Part shown: positions 35,339 through 47,000 of the stretch, piece after piece
Numbering within the stretch: the first letter of the stretch is position 1
How the letters are laid out: every line of letters starts with the position of its first letter
Assembly (NCBI RefSeq): GCF_007655135.1
Contig: NC_045127.1
Span: 23,602,199 to 23,666,198 of the forward strand
Reading direction: 5' to 3'
From: Punica granatum
Lineage: Eukaryota > Streptophyta > Magnoliopsida > Myrtales > Lythraceae
DNA length: 64,000 nt
Notes under the pieces: model-generated
The model's database searches: none
Seen by the model: the letters and a program-made list of their open reading frames with translations, nothing else
Told to the model about the DNA's origin: nothing
Program-made: the position numbers and the translations under genes

Positions 35339-35520
35339 AAATGCGAGTGAATTTCTGTTTGGGCTCGGTCATGTGCTCGTTGCTCGTGACCCGAAAGTAA
35401 TAGTCAGGATAGTCAGCTTGATTAGACATAGTTCTTCGGGTTAGCTGTCCCTATGGCTAATATGGAGGCTGGGCCTTTAGCTCGCGGGTTCTGTCTCCTG
35501 TCCTCGACGGCAATGCCCAT
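35339..35520 (-). pseudogene. Polyketide synthase pseudogene, exon 1
   Basis: The start ATG is at 35518-35520. The first frame gives [17 protein letters not shown]. After an extra T near 35428 the next frame gives [14 protein letters not shown] and FTRI, ending on T before GTAAGTG at 35338. These are the standard N-terminal landmarks of the family. The second frame alone opens at a spurious ATG at 35429. The exon is 2.7 kb from exon 2 and is easily missed. Confidence 0.9.
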
Positions 35521-35799
35521 TTTTTTTTTCTATTTTTAAGATTTTAATGGAGAAATTAGAGCAAAATTCAGGAATGAGTCCTTTGGTTTGCTATGCTACA
35601 GTTTTTATAAGCAACTGAACAGACGAAATTCTTGACATAATTACGTATGATGAACTTATTGCAATATATGTACATATGGTAGGTCTATCAAATATCAATG
35701 TATAGTCTCTCCCGAAAGAGAAAGATATCAATGGAAATCATGAAATGCATTACTGAATTTTTTTGGGCTATAAATGTACGTCACTAAATTGATATCAAG

Positions 35800-36000
35800 T
35801 TTTTTTTTGTAGGTGCGTATCATGTGTCCGGAAACCGGAAGCCCAATAAATCTCGATTAATCTAGTTCAGTTGGCCGGTCGGCCAATTAAGACAGTAAAA
35901 ATCTTCCAATATATATTTTCTCCATTCGCAAGACTCGAACTCAGAACTTTAATTAAGGGAAATAAGAGATGAATCGGTTAAACCGACGCATGTCAGTAGG
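35800..36000 (-). mobile_element. Possible tRNA-like SINE relic
   Basis: On the minus strand GAGTTCGAGTCTTG fits a pol III B box, and the segment ends in a run of A (T9 on the plus strand at about 35801). No convincing A box or target duplication is visible, so this may be another repeat. Confidence 0.35.
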
Positions 36001-37983
36001 GGAAACAATTTTCAAATTCCTGATGTTTAATTGTTCCCTTCCCTTCAACTCCCCCCAATTTGAGAGAATTATTAAACGTGAAAGATTCCAAGGAAGATGA
36101 ATCCGTCCATTTCCCTTCCATGTTAGAGATATTTATTATTTTGGAAATCGGAATCAAATCACATACGTTGTTGTGTTAATTAAGAGAGATTATTCAGTTA
36201 TCATATCTCGTTACGTGGCGTGAGGAAGCACCAATTAAATTGTAGTAAACTAAACAATAAGTGCTAACTACTCAATTAATTAAGATAAATTTTTTAATTG
36301 AAGTAATTTTATTGATTATTTATCACCACAACAATATGAGATGGGATAATTTAAAATTTTATTCTTAATTATTATCTCATAGATTTGACTTGTGATGGAG
36401 ATTTTTTTGGGTAAATGTGATTGAGATTTTTACTCTATGAAGATTTATGAGAAATTAGTCCTTTATTTGGTTGTAGAATTTATTTTTAATTTTACTCCAC
36501 TTAATTTCACTTATTTTCAATTTAACAATATAATTATTTTTTTTCTTTTTCTTTAATTTTTTAACCATTCAATCAATTTTTAATACTAAATTCTCTCAAT
36601 TATTAATTACTTTTTTCACAATTCAACAATATAATCATTACTTTTTCTAAACTATTCATTATTTTTTCACATTTTTTTTATAATTCAACAACAATCATTA
36701 CAACATAATTATTTATATATATATATATATAGTTAGAATACAATTGAGTTAAACAAACAAGATATAGATTTTTGAGATATAAATTCTAAGGTGCTGCTGG
36801 ACTTTGGCACTTTTTCGATAATCACATTTCTAGTAATGTACATTACATGTAGATTTCTCTCAATTAAATTACGGCCGGTTAATCTACGTTCCCATGTTTT
36901 GTATCTCTATGAACATTGCTGGAAATCTTTTTTATATTTTATTTTACAATATATTGCCTTACCGAGGTGGGGATCTACTTACCAACCCTCCTTGGTGGTA
37001 GTCCACATTACTTCTTAATGCCCGTCGAAGCCCGAAAATCTCAAAATTGAGATTTCCAGGCTTGAGATTCCCGCCAAATGCGAGAATTTTGGATTTAATC
37101 TGGGAGAGTTCTCGAGAGTTCTCCCATATTACATCGAAGTAAACATAGACTAAACTCACATTTCCAGGAATGTGGAAAGACGTACCAAATAAGAGTTGTC
37201 ATTTTATAAGGTTTTGGCCTATGACCAATCACGTTTGTCATTTTCAGATCTTGATTCTCTTTCTCGTAGGACGTGTCCGCTGTGTTTATTAAGGGAAATC
37301 ACTAATATTTAATGTACGTGCATGTCAAATGCTTCGCTTCTGTTAAACGGGAAAGAAAAACTAAAAGCTTGCTCTGGGAGCAAAAGGAAAATTCTTCTCG
37401 GTTGTTGCCTTGAAGTCGAATGGTGGAGTAATTACCTGGTCAATCGAACCAAGAAGCTGAAGTTGAACTTTCTTCCTAGATGAAAACTTCATGGCTCATT
37501 TTGATGGTGAGCGCGATATTTTACTATTAAAGAAATGAGAATCAGATCATATACGGTTATTATGGTAGTCATTATCTTACAGATTTAATGTGATTGAGGT
37601 CCTAATTATAGGAAGATATATTAGATATTTAGATTTTAATTTCCTAGTTTTCATTAATTACTATATTAGTGGGAAGAGAGAATCATAGAATTACTCGACT
37701 TTCTTATAGACATTCTTAAAAGAGGAACTAATTGACGTTCGCGCATTGCGTCATTTTTGGCGTAACCGAAAATAAATACTTAACGCATATGACGTATAAA
37801 TAGCTATATAGAGAGAAAGAAAATATATATTAAAAACCATATTTCTCTAAGTAAACATAATAAAAACTATAAGAATAAGTGAGACACTGTAGGAATTAGT
37901 GAATTGGAAAATCATAATGAGTAAAAAAGATGATGAAAATGTATGATTTTTGAGGTCTCGTATTTATAGGGCATTTGGCATAT

Positions 37984-38210
37984 TGAACTTAAAAAACATC
38001 ACATATTTTGATGAGATCTTTTTTTCGTAGATTTTGATGAGATCTTTTTAATTATCGAGAAACTTTATTTTTTTAAAAAAATTAATTATATATTATTACG
38101 TATATACAATATGGACAAATAACCAAATTACGTCGAATATGGCACAAACAAATTATTGTGAATGTTCAGTGAACTAGAATTGAAAGTCAGCTCAACATGG
38201 GGCTAAGGGT
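37984..38210. repeat. Diverged direct repeat, first copy
   Basis: It pairs with 38556-38770: both run GA-rich lead, CATATTTTGATGAG-like, ATTATCGAGAAA, an A/T tract, TTAATTATATAT, then AAATTGAAAG(T/G)TCA. This copy has a local ~26-bp doubling of ATTTTGATGAGATCTTTTT. Element type unknown. Confidence 0.6.
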
Positions 38211-38555
38211 TTATATTTGGTTTGCACAGCGCATTCTCTTTCCACTTATCACTTGTTATATATTATAATAGGCTAGTTGACACTCGTGCCTTGCATAATA
38301 ACTTTTCATTTTTTTACAAAAATAGATAGATAATCAACACATAAAACTTATAATAAATAGATTTATATAAAAATAAAAAATAGTCACGTACGTAAAATAG
38401 GTATACTAAACATATAACAGAGAGACCATAATCTAGTAATATGTACAAGTGCTTATGAAAAGTAAAGATATTGTGCAAGGTGTAGAAAAAAGCATAATGA
38501 ATAGAAAGAAAGACGGACAAAATGAATTTATTATAGAGTTTTTTAACAATTAATA

Positions 38556-38770
38556 TATTAAACTTGAATAATATCACGTATTTCGATGAGTTCTTTTCAA
38601 TTATCGAGAAAATTTTTAAGTTTTTTAAAAAATAATTATATATCACTACATGCAAATAATCTACACAAATTTATAACATTCATTGAATATTATACCAAAA
38701 AAATATTGTATAAGTTCATTATACTAAAATTGAAAGGTCAATTCACAAGAGCTAAGCATTATCAAATAAA
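38556..38770. repeat. Diverged direct repeat, second copy
   Basis: Counterpart of 37984-38210 in the same orientation about 570 bp away. The spacing leaves open a pair of old LTR-like ends or a tandem MITE. Confidence 0.6.
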
Positions 38771-39977
38771 TTTTTTGAACAATTGAGGACATTTTAACGG
38801 AACCCAAGGATTATCAAATAAAGCTTTTATATTTCGCGTTTCGACTTTTATATATTACCAGTGATATAGAATGTGCGTTGAAGGTGCAATACTGAATTCA
38901 AAAGGCTAAGTGAATTAATTTATTATATAAGGAAGAAAGAGAGAAAAACTTGAATGAACATATTTGGTATTCTATTTGGAGGAATCAGTCTATATCCTAT
39001 CGGACTAAAAATGAAATATCTAACTGCAAGAGTAACATGTATTGAATTACAACGCAAGCAATATTTATAGCGGTTTACAATATAAGTCCGCAGGTTAAGT
39101 CGATAAGATGGAGTGGGAGAGCAATAAGGTGATTTGATAATTGATTACATTCAAATGGCAAATTTCGAAGGCAATACAAACCCATCTTGAATTTCCAGAA
39201 TACGCAAAGCACTTTACCTAGAATATCCAAATTATCAAATACGGTATCGTTAGAGGTAATAATTCAGTGAAGTTGAGACCCTTACTTAAGTATGTTGAGC
39301 TAAAACAATTATAGTTCTCCTATAATCAAGAACTTAGTGATACAACATATTAGCAATAATCGGTTCCTAAATTCTATCCCATGCTGGTATACAAACTGAT
39401 TAAGAGGTGCTTATGAGGAAAAATCAGAATCCTATCGACCATATTTCCAAAATGAGAACCAACAATCGCATCTTCGAGGACTATATATCATATTACAACA
39501 TTTCCTAAAAAGTATATAAACAAACAGCTACGCAAACAAATTCATTTATTGATTAACCATCCACAAAGTAGCTCATTTGTATTGTTTGTTGTCCTATATA
39601 TTTGTTTAGCAGATTATGGGACCAAAAAGTGGGTTAGTGAATGCACCCAAATATCGAGCAAAATTTTTTTACAACAAAAGTGATCTCTACTTTCATCTCC
39701 TTCAGCTGGATACAATATTTAGAAAAGAGAAGTGACACGTAAAAAGAAATTGTACTATTATATACAAAGTTCAAAGCATAAAAGAGTCGCCCGATAATAG
39801 ATTTTGCAGGAAATAAAAAGCTAAGGAATTGAATAAGTTTTCATCCGCTAGCATCATACTATATTACTCCATTCCATTCTCATCTTCCTTATCCCTAAGT
39901 GCACTCAAATTATCATGCGTTAATTATGTTAAAAACAATGCAAAATGCAGAAATAACAGGATTAGTCAGTATTATAC

Positions 39978-39991
39978 ATATAGCCTGTCAC
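39978..39991 (+). repeat. SINE target site duplication, left copy
   Basis: ATATAGCCTGTCAC, paired with 40314-40327. Confidence 0.8.
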
Positions 39992-40313
39992 TTTTTTTTT
40001 TTTTTGCTGAATATAAAGGCTAGGTCGGGTTATTGGCTCGCTGTGGCTGCCCCAACTATGGGAACCTAACCACCATGAAATGTTCCTTTCGTCATAGCTC
40101 GCTGAGACTTTAGCCCAGCTTAGTCACCGCGGCCCCACCAACACACTAGTGGATTAAGTTCAAGACTCATTGGATCAAGCATTATGGGCCAGTCACCGTC
40201 ATCCCATAATACACTCACATAATGGAGAGCTATACGTCCTCAGTGAGGTTTGAACTCGTGATGTTCAGGTTGAGCGCTTGGATCTTAATCACTAGACCAC
40301 CGTGCTGTTGGTT
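39992..40313 (-). mobile_element. tRNA-derived SINE with target site duplication
   Basis: On the minus strand it begins near AACAGCACGGTGG and has a pol III A box (TGGTCTAGTGATT, 40299-40287) and B box (GAGTTCAAACCTC, about 40257-40246) at tRNA-like spacing. A ~220-bp unrelated body follows, then a poly(A) tail (T-run at 39992-40005 on the plus strand). Flanks repeat ATATAGC(C/T)TGT(C/T)AC at 39978-39991 and 40314-40327, 12 of 14 bases matching. It is not a functional tRNA gene because no cloverleaf follows. Confidence 0.88.
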
Positions 40314-40327
40314 ATATAGCTTGTTAC
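40314..40327 (+). repeat. SINE target site duplication, right copy
   Basis: ATATAGCTTGTTAC, paired with 39978-39991 with two transitions. Confidence 0.8.
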
Positions 40328-43300
40328 ATGCATAAACAATAAAGTGGTCATATTGGAATCCCATTGTATGGTACATGCGACATCTAAGTACTTCAAATCC
40401 CAAACCTGCTTGACCCAAAAAAAGAATCTCAAACATGGACAAACCTATTAAATCAGTTAAAGCCACATAGTCATAAGCAAAGAGGTAATAAAAATAGTAA
40501 AACAAAAAACATAACATTTTGAAAACACATACGCCTAAGGCATAAAAATTATGCATCACCCACTCCCAATAAATATATACTTGCAAATATTCTCCACTTG
40601 TCTTCATTGGTCCTGCATTTTATTAGATGGGATGGATTCCAAGAGAAGTGTTGAAGAAAAAGGCTGAGTTGTCCCACTGATTGAACCATCATCAACTCAT
40701 TAATATTCTAAAAATAAAACACTTACATAAAGGCAATTGAAGTTGTAGGTTTTTCTTAAGAAAATCTCTAGTGTGACCCAGAAGATTTGTCTTTAAATAT
40801 TGAGGGAAAAAGAGGACGTAAAATCACAAACCGAAGATGTTTTAGTGGCTAGATCAATGGCAGTAATGAGAATTATAATCTTGATTTACTTGTTTAACGT
40901 ACTAATAAGATAGGGGTAAATACATGCAGGCAAGGACTCCACGAAAGTGAAAGAGAGAAGTCGCCATAAACTTGCCTGGGCTGCAATATGGCGGATCAAT
41001 TGCAATGGCTTTAACTTTAATAGAAAAAGGATTCCTGCGGCCACAATTTAAACGCAACGCATCACGGATAACATTTTATTTAAAACAGTCACCCTACCTT
41101 CAAATCAAGTTCATCGGTGTGTGTTTTGCCAATCCTATGAGACGTGCCTGCATAATAAGCTAAAAAGATAAGCTAACCTGGCACTTTATGAATCATATAG
41201 GAATTCATACGAAGAAAATCCTGAAGACAAAGAAATGGCCTTCTCTATTAAAAGAAAACATAGTACGACTTTGCCTTATGACTGGGAGGTTTATCAACGA
41301 ATTTTCCAATAGACAACATTTGCTCCTCGGATTTGCTCGAAACAGCTCAAAGGATCTGAACATGTTGAGCATGATATTATATCATTATCAGGCTGGAACA
41401 AATTAGTAGATTCAGTAAATCCAATAAGGTATGTAGGGCTCGGAACACTGAACGACTCGATAGAAGTGAAAGGCAAAAATAATTTTATAGTAAGACTGGA
41501 GGAATTAATCAACAAAAAGGGAATTGGGAGAGACGGGTAGGCGCACTCTTGCAAGGTTGAGTGGCCTATCTATTAAGTAGCTCTTAGTATGAAAGAGCTT
41601 TTGATACTAAAAGATAAGAAAACTTATCTATTACTGTACTTCATGAATCATAATCAAACACTTATATTTGGTGTTAATTCCGTATAGGGTAGACTGCGGG
41701 CGTTTGGAAGACAGATGCAGGCAACACGGCAGACTGCAGTTAAGCGCTGTTGGTTTGGCAAGGGGGTCTGACTGGCGAGGATGGTCAGTGAGGGTGCCTA
41801 TACTTAGAGGGGAGGCAGCGAAGGCGCAGACGAAGACTGCAGGTGGAGAGGCTGTGCGGAGCAAAATGGGAAAGCGGAAGGGAGGCATGGATGCGGATCG
41901 GTCGGTTAGCTGACAAAAGGCGCGCAGATTGTCTGGACAACGGTAAGGGCAGAATTGGAATTTACAAAGTATCGGACTCACTCAGTCTTTTTGAATTTAT
42001 AATAAATTTAATTTAATATATCGATATTGATGAGCATTATAGTCCAGTAATTATTAATAATTGTTGAAATTGTAGGACTAGTTGTATGATTAACCCTAGC
42101 CATCAATAAAATACTTATATTCAATAAATGTGATATTTGTAAATAATATCTTTGAATTTGAGTCATCTATATTATTTGAAGTAGCTCAAACAATTTCATT
42201 CGAAGTATCACATTTTCAATTTTAATTAATCTGTGGTCATAACAATAAGTTTCTTGCAGTTCTCATTTATTAATATAACTTTTGAATCGAATGCATACTT
42301 TTGTAAGCTATAAGAATAATTTTAAAAAATTATAGAAGATAAAAGGTTAAAACATGCCTTTTAGATATATATGTATAGACATAAGAACGCTCTAGATAAG
42401 GAGGTCAAAAGCGATTTCAGGTGCAAGTGTATGAATTTGTTTTTATCTTATCCATTTAGTTTTAGTTTTCTTTTCTTTTTTATATGTTATATAACTAAAT
42501 AACAAGAAAACCACATGACAGGAAAAAAATTTCAAATTCGGCTTCTAATCTCCTCTTCCTCAGCTTTTTGTATAAGAGAATTTATTTATCGGAACATAAT
42601 ATTCATAATAACCAAGATTGCATGAGAAAATATTAAGAAAATACAAAAAAAAATTATTGATAATTGGTGCTTCTTTACAAAATCAACTTACTCCTTTCTC
42701 CGTCATGATCGATGGTCTTTACTAATTTCTTTTTCCTATTTATTTATTTATATTAAACATAAAAAAGGGAGAAATTCTGTCTATTTTTTATGATTTAATT
42801 CATTGCTTAATTTTAAATTATATAATAAGACAAAATAATTTCAAATATATGTGTAGCCTAAGAAAAAGTAGAAAATATTTTAAGATTGTTTTATAATCGA
42901 CAATTTAGTTTAATATAAAATAAAATGAATTATTAAATTAAAACAAAAAACAAATAAAAAAGATATTTGCAAGAATATAAGAAGAGGCATACTCTCTACT
43001 GCTTTCTCAAAAAGAGAAAACTTTATCGTACTTAAATTTAGATTTATATATAGATTTAGATTAGATTAACTTAGATTAGATTTTCGTTAGTTTTAGATTT
43101 TGATAGTAAGATGTTAGATTTAGATATTTAGGTTTAGATAGATTTAGACAAATATTTTTTTTTTCCGGAGACAACCTTAAATCTTAGGGTTTAGAAGGTC
43201 TAAGGTGAATTCACTTTAAAAATGCTTGCACTATGCATGTAAGTAAGTTACTTAAAAATGTAGTTATATATCTTATTTTTAAGTAAAATACTTGTTTTTA

Positions 43301-44091
43301 AGTAAATTACACATATTTTGAAAAATTAATTGGGGATAAATTATTTGAATTTTAGTCCATTACTTATATTTGAAGTAAATTATACAAATTTCGAAAGATT
43401 TTTCCTTTTTTTTTTTGTTGGTTACAAGGGATTCATGTAGGCATATTACAATAAAACATTAACTTAATAACTATTTAATAAATGAGCACGAATAGTCACA
43501 CTGAGTGTCAACTTTGGAATCTGTTCATGGCCAAGCGAGAGTGTAAATTACTATTACATTCTCTTTAAATAAGGTTTTTATTTACAACATCAGCAAATTA
43601 CAAAATGTTAAAAGAACTTTACTTAAACTTTTAGTAAAAATACTTGAATGTATGATGCTATCACTTTTAACGATTGAATCATAGAATTTCTCCCGTGATT
43701 ATCTTTCAGGAGGGAAATTCTTATATTGGTTCCTTCCCCTTTTTGTCCTGTATTGCATTCACGCCATGCATCAATTTTCATGTTCTGTTCGAGCAAAATG
43801 GGGATCAATCTCCAGCTTTGTGACTTTTGTCCAGTGTAATCAATTCGAAATTTTCACTTGCCTACAAGGATTGATTTCATTTTCAACTCAAAAATTGAAG
43901 CTAATATGATGGTAAGTCCAACCATCTTGTAAATTCATGATTTTCTAATTAATTAATTTTCCAATATATGATTTTAACTCCCAAAGCTGGCTCTCACGTG
44001 ACAACATATAGTCCCTTTTCACTTGCTTACATATGTCAAGTGCCCTTGATAGGACATACCCAAGCCGTGGGGTCTTAAACCGTAGTTTGAA
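40328..44091. other. AT-rich intergenic DNA before the CACTA element
   Basis: No gene recognised. A GC-rich island lies at about 41685-41955. 43020-43150 is rich in degenerate TTTAGAT units and 43240-43390 in TTAAGTAAA-like units. The left end of the CACTA element should lie in the last part, but I found no CACTA terminus. Confidence 0.55.
41685..41955. other. GC-rich island of unknown origin
   Basis: The base composition changes sharply from AT-rich flanks to a G-rich plus strand (GGGCGTTTGG, AGGGGGTCTGACTGG, GGAAAGCGGAAGGGAGGC). An 81-codon plus frame (41668-41913) has no recognisable motif. No terminal inverted repeat or target duplication was found. Confidence 0.5.
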
Positions 44092-47000
44092 ATGGGGATT
44101 AACACATTTATAGAACATGCGAAGGGTTTGCCTCTATTTGAGCGAGAGGGTAGAATCAAATGTCCTCACAATTACAAAAATGCAAAAGGCGAGGTAATAC
44201 GTATGGTGAAGAAGATGTGATGTATCATCTATTGAAGTATAGGTTCAAGCCTAATTATTCGTATTGGACTGATCACGAGGTGATTGCACCTAATTTGTAT
44301 ACTGCACATGTGAGTTTTGATGATTCACTGCAAAGAGCTGAAGACATGGTATGTGATGTTGCATAATAAGGGTATAGTGATGATCCAAACGTCTATGCAA
44401 CTCCCAATGACGCGGAGAACGACATCGACGACACTAACAATTATGAGGAGCCTAATATTGAAGCTAATGAATTCAATGATTTGCTCAACAAGTACAACCA
44501 ACCATTGTATGCAGGATGCAACAGTCATTCTGCATTGACTGTTGCTATGGGATGATCAGTATTAAAAATGAATTTAATGTGGCCAATGGTGCAATTGATG
44601 AATTTTTCAAGATCCTGGATTCAACATTACCTAGAGAGCATAGTATCCCAAAGGACTACTACGAGCGAAAAAAGATTTTGTCCAAACAGGTTTTGTATGC
44701 ATTGAATAGAATGTTATGAAAGTGGATGCATGTTGTATTTTAAGGACAATGCCGAGGTAGACAGTTACAGGTTTTGTGGTTCAACTCGTTGTAAGAAAAT
44801 AGGGGGGCGGGTTGCTATGAAGACAATGCACTATTTGCCGATCACTCCTAGGTTGAAGCGACTTTTTGCTTCAATGAGTTCGGCACCTCACATGAGTTGG
44901 CATTACGAGAACCGAAAAGAAGACGTGGTACTATGGCATCCTTCCGATGAAACAGCTTGGAAGGATTTTAATACTGAATATTTAGAGTTTACCAAAGACC
45001 CCAAAAATGTGAGGCTCGATCTTTGTTTGAATGGGTTCAACCTTTTGAGTCAATCAGTAAGCCCTTATTCCTGTTGACCCGTAAGTGTCATCCCCTACAA
45101 CTTGCCACCTTGAATGTGTATGACAGCGACTTACATGTTCTTATCTTGTATTGTTCTAGGACCTCAGAATCCGAAGGGCAAAATAGATGTGTACCGACAA
45201 CCACTAATCGAGGAGCTTAATTTGTTGCGAGAATGCAACGAAGAGAATTATTATATATCTCTAAAGGAAAGAATTTCACAATGAGAGCAGCGTTGATGTG
45301 AACTGTAAAGGACTTCCCAGCATATGGTATGTTGTCCGATTGGAGCACAATCGGAAAATTGGCATGTCCCTATTGCATGGAGTTGAATAAGGCATTTACT
45401 TTGAAGCATGGTTGGGAGCAGAGCTAGTTTGATTGTCATTGTCGATTTCTCCCAATGGGCCACGAATACATGACTAATAAGAACAGTTTCAAAAGAGAAC
45501 AATCGAATCAGAAGCTCCTCCAGAAAACTAAGCCCATATGAGGTGTGACAATTGGTGTGGAATATCCTGAAAGTCACTGATCATGGTTGTGAATGTAAAC
45601 TCCCAGGATACGATACTGGACACAATTGGACCAAGCAGAGCATATTTTGGCAGCTTCCTTGTTGAAAAAAAATATACTACGTCACAATTTGGACGTCATG
45701 CATATTGAGAAAAAAGTTCTTCGACAACATGTTTAACACTGTAATGGACGTGAAGTGGAAGACGAAGGACAACGAAAATGCTCGCTTAAACTTGGAGGTA
45801 TATTGCAAACGACCGAAGCTACATCTTGAACATCTCCCTAATGGACGAGTGCGGAAGCCAAAGGCCAAGTACATATTCTCATAGGATCATAAGAGAGCTA
45901 TTTGTGAGTGGGTGAAGAAGCTTCAAATGCCCAATGGTTATTCTTCTATGTTTCCCAACATGTTGACATATCAAAAGGAAGTTTTTGTGGGTGGAAGAGC
46001 CACGATTATCATGTTTTCATGAAACAATTGCTTCCTGTCGCATTTAAAGAGCTACCTAATCACACTTGGAGGCCATTGGCCTTGATTAGTAAGTTTTTCA
46101 AAGATTTGTACTTCATGACATCAAGATTGGTTGACCAGGCAAGAACGAAGGTGAATATCCCTACATTTGTGCAAGTTGGAGTTGATTTTTTCACCTACTT
46201 TCTTTGATGTAATGGAGCATTTAACTATTCATTTGATAGAAGAAGCTCGGAATGGAGGTCCGATCCAATATCGATGGATGTACCCATTTGAGAGGCAATA
46301 TATATTATTATACACTTTTGTTTTTTAAGATGTTCATATTCTTATACGTAATGAAATTAAACTATTATTAAAGGAGTCTACTTTGTTGTTCAATCGTAAT
46401 GACATATATCTCAGTAAGATTAAGAGAACGATTAAGCAAAAAGCTCGAGTGGAGGGTTCCACTTGTGAAGCACATATTTTTAAAGAGATAATGAATTTTC
46501 GCTCATATTACTTCTGTTCAGATGTGCTTACATCGAGAACAAGAGTGCTGCGAAACAACGATGGAGGACTGAATATGTCGGTTAGTCCTATCCTTTTCAA
46601 CAAATCCGATCGACTAGCCGAAAAATATACGTGGAGGTGGTTGAATGATGAAGAGAGGAATGCCGTTCACTGGCATGTTAGCTCAATTGTGAGAATGTTG
46701 CTCCATATATCGAGTAAGCAAATTTCGTCTTTGAAGTTAAATAATGCTAGTTTCACGGGGTCTACAGAAAAGTATGAGAAGGAGGAATTCAAAATTTTCT
46801 ACTTGTAAAACTAAATCTCAAGACCTATTAGAAGAATAGGAGTAGATAAAGTGTACCCGAAATTTTTTAAATCGTTGATGGAGCGCCTCAAGCGTGACGC
46901 CTCTACAAGTATCCATACCGACTTTGTCGATAGGTCTTCAAGATCGACAATGCTAGTAGCCGACTCTCGAAGGAAACAACCGGTGCATTTCTCACAACTA

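Larger units (their letters stand above)
31492..35520 (-). pseudogene. Chalcone synthase-like type III polyketide synthase pseudogene, three exons
   Basis: Intact members of this family condense a CoA starter with malonyl-CoA in the cytosol, giving chalcone, stilbene or related products. Exon 1 is 35520-35339, exon 2 is 32641-32330 and exon 3 is 32179-31492. Allowing for the frame errors they amount to 393 codons, the normal family length (about 390). Intron 1 splits a Cys codon T/GC at residue 61, the conserved family position, with GTAAGT at its donor. The catalytic Cys (QGCFAGG), His (FWAPHPGGP) and Asn ([10 protein letters not shown]) are present, as are TFRGP and the C-terminal GFGPGL. 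Three lesions are seen: a one-base insertion in exon 1 near 35428, a one-base deletion in exon 3 near 32020 and an in-frame TAG at 31699-31701. Intron 1 is 2.7 kb and holds a viral insertion. The exact enzyme type cannot be told; [14 protein letters not shown] departs from typical chalcone synthase around the active-site Thr region. Confidence 0.93.
35521..39977. other. AT-rich intergenic DNA upstream of the polyketide synthase pseudogene
   Basis: No gene is recognised. It contains a poly(T)-ended SINE-like segment (35800-36000), AT-rich simple sequence at 36440-36730 with repeated CAATTCAACAATATAATCATT-like phrases, and a diverged direct repeat (37984-38210 and 38556-38770). The 113-codon minus frame at 38314-38655 is AT-driven (Tyr/Phe/Ile/Leu-rich) and unlikely to be coding. 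Confidence 0.6.

Noticed and set aside
36440..36740. A MITE with Tourist-like ends (TTATTTGGTTG and CAAACAAGATA)
   Set aside because: The paired ends are too short and imperfect and no target duplication was found in this AT-rich stretch.
38314..38655. 113-codon minus-strand ORF resembling a membrane protein
   Set aside because: The Phe/Tyr/Ile/Leu content is what AT-rich DNA yields, and it overlaps a diverged direct repeat.
40240..40313. A genuine tRNA gene on the minus strand
   Set aside because: A and B boxes are present, but the sequence continues into a SINE body with poly(A) tail and target duplication, and no acceptor stem closes.
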